Origin: Microcoleus asticus IPMA8
Lineage (GTDB): Bacteria; Cyanobacteriota; Cyanobacteriia; Cyanobacteriales; Microcoleaceae
NCBI RefSeq assembly: GCF_013179805.1
Contig: NZ_SRRZ01000138.1
Span: 1 to 19,414, forward strand
Length of the DNA stretch: 19,414 bases
Direction of reading: 5' to 3'
Of the stretch, positions 15,259-19,414 are shown piece by piece. A program made the translations under genes and the position numbers. Numbering within the stretch: position 1 is the stretch's first letter; every line of letters begins with the position of its first letter. A model generated the notes under the pieces. That model made no database searches. It was not told the DNA's origin and was given only the letters and a program-made list of their open reading frames with translations.

Positions 15259-16965
15259 TTAATTCGCATCGCTGTGAGTGTGAATTAACTCACCTTCCAT
15301 AGGTATGGAAATATTCAACTTAGACAACTCCGGGTTTAATATCGCCTTGACAATACCAGAACCAACCATCACCTCCAAACAACCAAGGGCTTGATGAAGA
15401 GCTACTCGAGCGTGTTGCACAGAAAAACGCTCCCCAAAAACCTGTACAAGCTGCCGATAAATTTGTTCAATGTACTGAGTGCGGCTCAAAATGTCAATGA
15501 GCAAACCATAAAAACCGGTAACAGGCAACCGCTGACCGTTCTTAACATAACACTTGATCCTGTTAATTTCACCAGCATTATAAACAGCTACAAATTCAAC
15601 ATCAGCCTCCACTAGGTCTAACTGAAACACATTGTACGCCGAAAGTAGCCAAGGAACCTCCTCCTTTGAAAAGCGCTGCATCACCTGTTTCATACAACCC
15701 AAATCAAATCCAGCAATCACCGCTTGACCCAAAATATCATTCGTAAATCCACCTTGAGCTAACCACCGGAAAGCTTTTTCCGGGCTTAAATTCAAACCAG
15801 CATCCCGCGCAATTTCCCTTGAATGTTCTTGTAAATCAGTGAATTGACCGTTAGCAGCGTACCAATAATCAGCGAAGCGAATATGCTGTTCAACTCGGCT
15901 CCGTTGATTTTGGTCATACTGAGTTTTCAGCCAGTTGCCGTCGTGTTTCTCCTGCTCTAAGTCCAAAATTGTGTAAGCCAATTCACGCGCGCCAGTGTGA
16001 GCTAAAGTCATGCCCGCCGATAAAATCGGGTCAGCAAAACCAGCAGTTTCACCTACCAAAAACCAATTTTCTCCTACTGTTTTATCAGCCAAAAATGACC
16101 AATCTTTTGTAGTTTCAATCTTTCCCGTACTGGTAGCATTAGCGATTAACTTGTTGATGCGAGGTTCGCTATTGAGGGCTTCGGTATAGATATCCTCTGG
16201 TCGCTTTTTCAGTGACTTATAATGTTCCGCAGGGCAAACGAAGCCGATACTGGTGCGAGTTGGACCCAAGGGAATGAACCAAAGCCACCCGTGACTCAAA
16301 CTCATTACCTGTATCCGGGTGCCGCCAACGCCAATTTTATCTGACCATTCAGCGTTTGTCCAATAGTCCCAGATAGCTATATTTTGCAGCCGCGTCGGGC
16401 TGTGTGTCTTGACGCCCAAAGCTCGCCGCAGCACCCCAATGTGACCGGATGCGTCGATGTAGTAGCGGGCGGTTATTTGTTCTTGCGATCGCACGTGCAA
16501 AGCCGTAATCCGATCGCCCTCTGTATCTACTTTAACAACCGCAGTTTCTTCTCTTACCAAGCATCCCATTTCTTCCGCGTGGCGCAGCAAAATTTCGTCA
16601 TATTTTGCTCGATCGACCTGGAAAGCAGTTTGCCGTCTCTGTCCCTCAAATTTAGCAGGGCGCTGTTCATCTTTAAACTGTTCAGGCTTAATGAAATTAA
16701 AATCCCAAGGCTGTGGATCTGTTCCCCAGCGATAGATTCCACCAATCTTAATCGGGAAGTCGGCGGCTTCTACTTTATCCCAGCATCCCATTTCTTGAAG
16801 CACATCGCTAATTTGAGGTAGTTGGCTTTCTCCAACGTGCTCGCGAGGGAATTTTTCTTTTTCTAGTATGAGCACGCTCAGATTGGGATTGTATTTCTTG
16901 AGCAGAGTCCCAGCAGTGGTACCAGCGGGGCCGCCGCCCACAATAACAACGTCGTAATGGCTCAT
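15259..16965 (-). CDS. Flavin-dependent halogenase-like enzyme
   Basis: The 568-residue protein starts MSHYDVVIVGGGPAGTTAG, with a Rossmann FAD-binding GGGPAG at residues 10-15. Halogenase marks follow: HVGES (43-47), DFPIKIGGIYRWG with Lys73 in the place of the catalytic lysine, HGWLWFIPLG (225-234) containing the GWxWxIP signature, and GFADPILSAGM with the FxxPxxSxG motif (310-318). Together these separate true flavin-dependent halogenases from other FAD monooxygenases. The N-terminal style (GESQLP, KIGGIYRWG) resembles the phenol/pyrrole halogenase branch rather than the free-tryptophan PrnA branch. About 150 C-terminal residues form a mostly helical extension of unknown role. I chose the ATG at 16965 because the upstream extension to a TTG at 17061 runs through a hairpin and has no homologous look. 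It is the last gene of the operon behind the repeat-peptide gene, and a flavin reductase is not seen nearby. Confidence 0.88.
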   Translation of the reverse strand: MSHYDVVIVGGGPAGTTAGTLLKKYNPNLSVLILEKEKFPREHVGESQLPQISDVLQEMGCWDKVEAADFPIKIGGIYRWGTDPQPWDFNFIKPEQFKDEQRPAKFEGQRRQTAFQVDRAKYDEILLRHAEEMGCLVREETAVVKVDTEGDRITALHVRSQEQITARYYIDASGHIGVLRRALGVKTHSPTRLQNIAIWDYWTNAEWSDKIGVGGTRIQVMSLSHGWLWFIPLGPTRTSIGFVCPAEHYKSLKKRPEDIYTEALNSEPRINKLIANATSTGKIETTKDWSFLADKTVGENWFLVGETAGFADPILSAGMTLAHTGARELAYTILDLEQEKHDGNWLKTQYDQNQRSRVEQHIRFADYWYAANGQFTDLQEHSREIARDAGLNLSPEKAFRWLAQGGFTNDILGQAVIAGFDLGCMKQVMQRFSKEEVPWLLSAYNVFQLDLVEADVEFVAVYNAGEINRIKCYVKNGQRLPVTGFYGLLIDILSRTQYIEQIYRQLVQVFGERFSVQHARVALHQALGCLEVMVGSGIVKAILNPELSKLNISIPMEGELIHTHSDAN

Positions 16966-17022
16966 ATCAAATAGGGATAGTAGATGGTGAATTTGGGCAT
17001 TGACGAGACAAATTTCTAACAA

Positions 17023-17049
17023 TTCAGCCTCGGAATAAGCGAGGCTGAA
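17023..17049 (-). promoter_or_regulatory. Hairpin between the repeat-peptide gene and the halogenase gene
   Basis: Perfect 10-bp arms (TTCAGCCTCG and CGAGGCTGAA) with a 7-nt loop lie 18 bp behind the stop of the repeat peptide. No long T-run follows, so it is better read as a partial terminator or mRNA-stabilising structure than as a full stop. Confidence 0.6.
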
Positions 17050-17067
17050 GTTGTTTTGCAACAGGTT

Positions 17068-17322
17068 TTATCCGACTGCCAGTTTCTCATCTTCAGGTAT
17101 GTGAGAACTGTGGGAAATATCCAAATTCTCTGTCCAAGTGTGAGCAATATCCAAATTCTCTGTCCAAGTGTGAGCAATATCCAGATTCTCTGTCCAAGTG
17201 TGAGCAATATCCAGATTCTCTGTCCAAGTGTGAGCAATATCCAGATTCTCTGTCCAAGTGTGGGTCATAGTCGGTGCTAGCTCAGTGATTGCAGTTGAAG
17301 AATTGCTGTTAACTTCTGACAT
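17068..17322 (-). CDS. Repeat peptide, candidate multi-core RiPP precursor
   Basis: The 84-residue peptide has three parts: a 20-residue start rich in Ser/Thr/Glu (MSEVNSNSSTAITELAPTMT), five tandem decapeptides HTWTENLDIA (residues 21-70; the last ends in S), and a 14-residue polar tail ending in LAVG. It begins with ATG at 17322 and has an excellent Shine-Dalgarno (AAGGAG, 17335-17330) with 7-nt spacing, which picks this frame among three open frames through the 30-bp repeat. Each repeat has one Trp, two Thr, one His and two acidic residues, and no Cys. It lies between the dimetal-oxidase-like gene and the halogenase gene on the same strand. From this I infer a substrate peptide whose identical cores are modified and released. 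I do not recognise the family; a non-RiPP repeat protein remains possible. Confidence 0.82.
   Translation of the reverse strand: MSEVNSNSSTAITELAPTMTHTWTENLDIAHTWTENLDIAHTWTENLDIAHTWTENLDIAHTWTENLDISHSSHIPEDEKLAVG
17121..17270 (-). repeat. 30-bp tandem repeat, five units
   Basis: Five contiguous 30-bp units (starting at 17121, 17151, 17181, 17211 and 17241) encode the decapeptides. Internal differences are minimal: two units have CCAAAT and three CCAGAT, a synonymous Leu codon change (TTG versus CTG). The unit at the 17270 end differs only in its last bases, where the repeat joins the leader. Confidence 0.97.
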
Positions 17323-17400
17323 GATGAGTCTCCTTGTAAGTAAGTTTTGTCTGAAGAAGATTGCCTAGTTCTAAGAGTTAAAACTTTTACATCTGGTAAG

Positions 17401-18165
17401 CTACCCAGCTTTTAAAGGTTGCAAAATATCGCTGGTTTTGGCAAAAGGTTGCTCAAAACTATGCGTTTTTGCATAAACCAGAAGCTCAGCCGTCAGTTCT
17501 GTGAAAACTTCAAACAACTTCTCAACTATTTTAAAAGCCTCTTGACGAGTCTCTTCTGTCAGTTGTATGTCGCTAATCAATTGACCCGCTTCCGGCGTCC
17601 CTGTAGTATGACCTGTTTCCACTGCTAAGTGAAAATAGCCAAAATAAAGCAACTCCTTTTGGGTAATTGTTCGCAGTTCTTGGGCAATTGGTGCGGCAGT
17701 TGAAAAGAAGACATTACCAGTTGCTTCTATCACTTCCAAGATTGCTAGCTTCGCGATCGGACTAGCTCCAAAAGCGTATCGAAAAATTTGATGTGTTACC
17801 CACCGCGAACCTTTTGTTTCTTCATTCCAGAGAAAATTCAAAGTATCGCTGAACTTCACGGTATTGTTAATACCCAGTGTTTCCAAATCTTCCAAAAACC
17901 ACAACCAGTGATGATCGTCTTCATAAGTATGATTGTTGACTATTGCCTGAAGTGGATCGTTGGTTGGTTCTTCTCGGAAGACATACTTGTTAAATTCACC
18001 AAAGCTCATAACGAAAGGAGCAACGCAGGGAGCGAAAGCTAGGCGCTGTCTTGGGTTTATACTTTTGTCCCGCATAAACTCAAATAGCCCAGATTTAGCA
18101 AATTCTTGCTTCTTCTTTTCAATTAAAGTTAATACTTCTTTCATCGTGAGCCACTTGATTCTCAT
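17401..18165 (-). CDS. Heme-oxygenase-like putative dimetal oxidase (TenA/HDO-like)
   Basis: The 254-residue, all-helical protein carries no signal peptide or membrane segment. Its pattern matches the TenA/heme-oxygenase-like fold that includes diiron oxidases and oxygenases (HDO group). Possible metal ligands are in NNHTYEDDHHWLWFLED (His79, Glu82, His85/His86, counting from the ATG at 18165), AILEVIEATG (Glu144/Glu147) and FHLAVETGH (His179, Glu183, His186), close to the His/Glu spacing of that group. Known members oxidise amino acids, fatty acids and small amines; the substrate here is unknown. The start could be ATG 18165 or ATG 18144; neither has a strong Shine-Dalgarno. It is the first gene of the operon, 78 bp before the repeat peptide's start and directly behind a CRP-type palindrome, which links it to peptide modification. 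Confidence 0.72.
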   Translation of the reverse strand: MRIKWLTMKEVLTLIEKKKQEFAKSGLFEFMRDKSINPRQRLAFAPCVAPFVMSFGEFNKYVFREEPTNDPLQAIVNNHTYEDDHHWLWFLEDLETLGINNTVKFSDTLNFLWNEETKGSRWVTHQIFRYAFGASPIAKLAILEVIEATGNVFFSTAAPIAQELRTITQKELLYFGYFHLAVETGHTTGTPEAGQLISDIQLTEETRQEAFKIVEKLFEVFTELTAELLVYAKTHSFEQPFAKTSDILQPLKAG

Positions 18166-18185
18166 CAATACGGTAGTGACTTAAT

Positions 18186-18223
18186 CACTAGATGTATGTG
18201 ATCTCAATCACATACATCTAGTG
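18186..18223 (-). promoter_or_regulatory. 17-bp perfect inverted repeat with CRP-type site
   Basis: CACTAGATGTATGTGAT (18186-18202), loop CTCA, and ATCACATACATCTAGTG (18207-18223) are perfect complements. The centre contains TGTGA-N6-TCACA (18197-18212), the exact core of CRP/SYCRP1-type binding sites. Its centre lies about 40 bp upstream of the ATG at 18165 and 60 bp upstream of the ATG at 18144; TATTGA (18170-18165) could be a -10 element if the later start is used. It probably is the operator of the operon. Confidence 0.68.
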
Positions 18224-18492
18224 TTTTAGATCATGTATCATTTTGTTCTCGATCGCGTAGACCTCCGTTTTCAAGCCCAGAGCGTCCCATTCGTTCTTGG
18301 TGACAAGGCTCAAACATCGAGCTAAACCTTGAATCGATCGGGATTTGTCGGTCAGATGTGCGATCGGCAGAACCGACTTGTTACAATATTGTGATGCTCA
18401 ACTGCGTAAAGTTTCATACCGCACATCTCAGTGGGATCTCTTACCAGATGTGCTGTTGTCAGCCAGTTCACACCCTCTACACCTTTAGGCAT
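18218..18492 (-). pseudogene. Frame-broken reading frame of unknown family
   Basis: A minus-strand frame from ATG 18492 (MPKGVEGVNWLTTAHLVRD and further, to MKLYAVEHHNIVTS) stops at 18352. A second frame overlapping it continues (VLPIAHLTDKSRSIQGLARC, then LVTKNEWDALGLKTEVYAIENK) and ends in the palindrome at 18218. Both stretches look protein-like in composition, as if one gene had been split by a small frameshift. I do not recognise the family. The neighbouring gaps (18224-18255 and 18493-18642) hold no other gene. Confidence 0.35.
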
Positions 18493-18642
18493 CGACTTAC
18501 CTTGAAAAATACAGAGTAATTACTTAATTTTTAATGTATCTAAAGTTAATAAACTCCTAAAAATATTTAAGTACCGTCCGCCCGCGCCCCGATCGACATC
18601 AAGGGCGAGGTTAACCCAACACTTCGTCAGAGAATAAAAGCC

Positions 18643-19377
18643 ATGAATGCACTTCCCGGTTACAAAATCACAGAAGTTGTTCAAGTTGGTGTAAAGTCCA
18701 TCATTTATCGCGCAGTCAGAGAGTCAGATCGAGCGTCAGTCATCATTAAAACACTCAATACCGAATATCCCACAATAGAAGAAATTACCCGTTTGAGACA
18801 TGAATACAAAATTAGCTCAAATCTCAAACTCGAAGGGATTGTCAAACCCTATAGCTTAGAAAAATATAAAAACAGTTTCGCTCTGATCTTAGAAGATTGC
18901 GGCGGTCAATCTCTCAAAGACCATCAAGCGGGTAAAAGTATTAAAATTCAGAAATTTTTGCCTCTGGCTATTCAAGTGACTAAAACTATCGGAGAAGTGC
19001 ATCAAAATCAGATTATTCATAAAGACATAAAACCCTCAAATATTATCATTGCCTCAGATTTTCAACAAGTAAAAATCACAGACTTTAGCATGGCAACGCG
19101 CCTATCTAGAGAGGTGCATCAAAATAGCAATGGTACTGTGTTAGAAGGCACTCTAGCTTATATATCTCCAGAGCAAACTGGTCGGATGAACCGCGACCTC
19201 GATTACCGAACAGACTTGTACTCTCTAGGCATCACGTTTTATGAAATGCTCACAGGAGTGTTGCCCTTTAATTCAACCGACCCCTTAGAATTAATTCACA
19301 GTCACATTGCAGTGACGCCAGTTCGGGAGCATCCCGGTTTTGCGCTTTTGAGCATCAAACGGATATTGATCCGTTAA
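18643..19377 (+). pseudogene. Truncated Ser/Thr protein kinase domain
   Basis: The N-terminal ~227 residues form a Hanks-type kinase domain of the cyanobacterial multi-domain kinase/AAA/GAF/histidine-kinase family: Lys36 in VIIKTL, Glu54, the catalytic loop IIHKDIKPSNIII (Asp128), DFS (147-149, where DFG is usual), LEGTLAYISPEQTGRMNR (168-184) and DLYSLGITFYEMLTG (191-205). The Gly-rich loop is poor (VVQVGVKSIIYRA). At about 19324, after HIAVTPV, similarity to the family ends and 17 unrelated residues lead to a stop; the kinase C-lobe end and all the large downstream domains of the ~1,800-residue family are missing. The 3' sequence has a hairpin (AACGGAT-attg-ATCCGTT, 19358-19375), suggesting an inserted repeat or rearrangement. 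A short functional kinase cannot be ruled out. The window ends at 19414. Confidence 0.8.
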
Positions 19378-19414
19378 GGTAGGCGCACCGAAGCTTAAGC
19401 ATTTGATTGACATT

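Noticed and set aside
16966..17061. Longer N-terminus of the halogenase from a TTG start
   Set aside because: It would cross the 10-bp hairpin, uses a rare start without Shine-Dalgarno, and adds residues before the Rossmann strand that have no family resemblance.
17121..17270. CRISPR array
   Set aside because: The 30-bp units are contiguous with no spacers and are translated in frame; no cas genes are present.
17016..17280. Other open frames through the 30-bp repeat (LTLGQRIWIL repeats on minus, NIQILCPSVS repeats on plus)
   Set aside because: A 30-bp repeat without stops is open in several frames by necessity. Only the frame starting at 17322 has a proper ATG with AAGGAG at the right spacing and unique N- and C-terminal parts.
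18186..18223. NtcA site or simple terminator
   Set aside because: The NtcA pattern GTA-N8-TAC does not fit (the GTA and TAC are 16 bases apart). As a terminator it would have only four Ts on the plus strand and none on the minus strand, while TGTGA-N6-TCACA fits exactly.

Overview
The window comes from a filamentous cyanobacterium, probably of the Oscillatoriales/Microcoleus type. The evidence is the frequent HIP1 octamer (GCGATCGC), several arrays of short heptanucleotide tandem repeats between genes, short palindromic repeats scattered in the gaps, and cyanobacterial-style housekeeping genes (an AMIN-domain amidase next to murI, RF3, IF-3, a YacP-like NYN protein). The genus is an inference; no marker gene fixes it.

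Layout. 1-769: the 3' part of a repeat protein built from 144-bp (48-residue) TPR-like units. 770-1795: a conserved 89-residue protein on the minus strand with a hairpin-rich leader, then a gap full of repeats. 1796-3424 (minus): RF3 (prfC), divergent from a small DUF4870-like membrane protein (3527-3871). 3951-4738: a cyclic-nucleotide-binding protein flanked by two inverted copies of a composite heptamer repeat. 4739-7783 (minus): a large NTT-type membrane protein fused to HEAT repeats. 8055-8591 (minus): IF-3 (infC). 9007-10029: an alpha/beta hydrolase. 10475-10849: a decayed tnpB-like transposase fragment. 11404-14172: N-acetylmuramoyl-L-alanine amidase and glutamate racemase, both in peptidoglycan metabolism. 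14353-14907: NYN-domain ribonuclease-like protein. 15015-15086: tRNA-Asn(GUU) with a strong hairpin behind it.

The most interesting part is 15259-18223, directly behind the tRNA-Asn. Three minus-strand genes lie in one row: a heme-oxygenase-like putative dimetal oxidase (18165 to 17401), a small peptide with a strong Shine-Dalgarno and five perfect tandem copies of HTWTENLDIA (17322 to 17068; the last ends in S), and a flavin-dependent halogenase-like enzyme carrying the Rossmann GxGxxG, the catalytic-type Lys, GWxWxIP and FxxPxxSxG motifs (16965 to 15259). A 17-bp perfect inverted repeat with an exact CRP-type core (TGTGA-N6-TCACA) lies upstream of the first gene, and a 10-bp hairpin separates the peptide gene from the halogenase gene. 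I read this as a candidate ribosomal-peptide (RiPP) pathway: a multi-core precursor with one Trp per repeat, a halogenase that could act on that Trp, and an oxidase. It has no recognisable classical RiPP maturase, protease or exporter in the window. The function is inferred from gene content only.

The right end (18224-19414) looks eroded: a frame-broken minus-strand reading frame of unknown family, then a Ser/Thr kinase domain that loses similarity to its family at about 19324 and stops early. Together with the tRNA on the other side this suggests an accessory, rearranged region.
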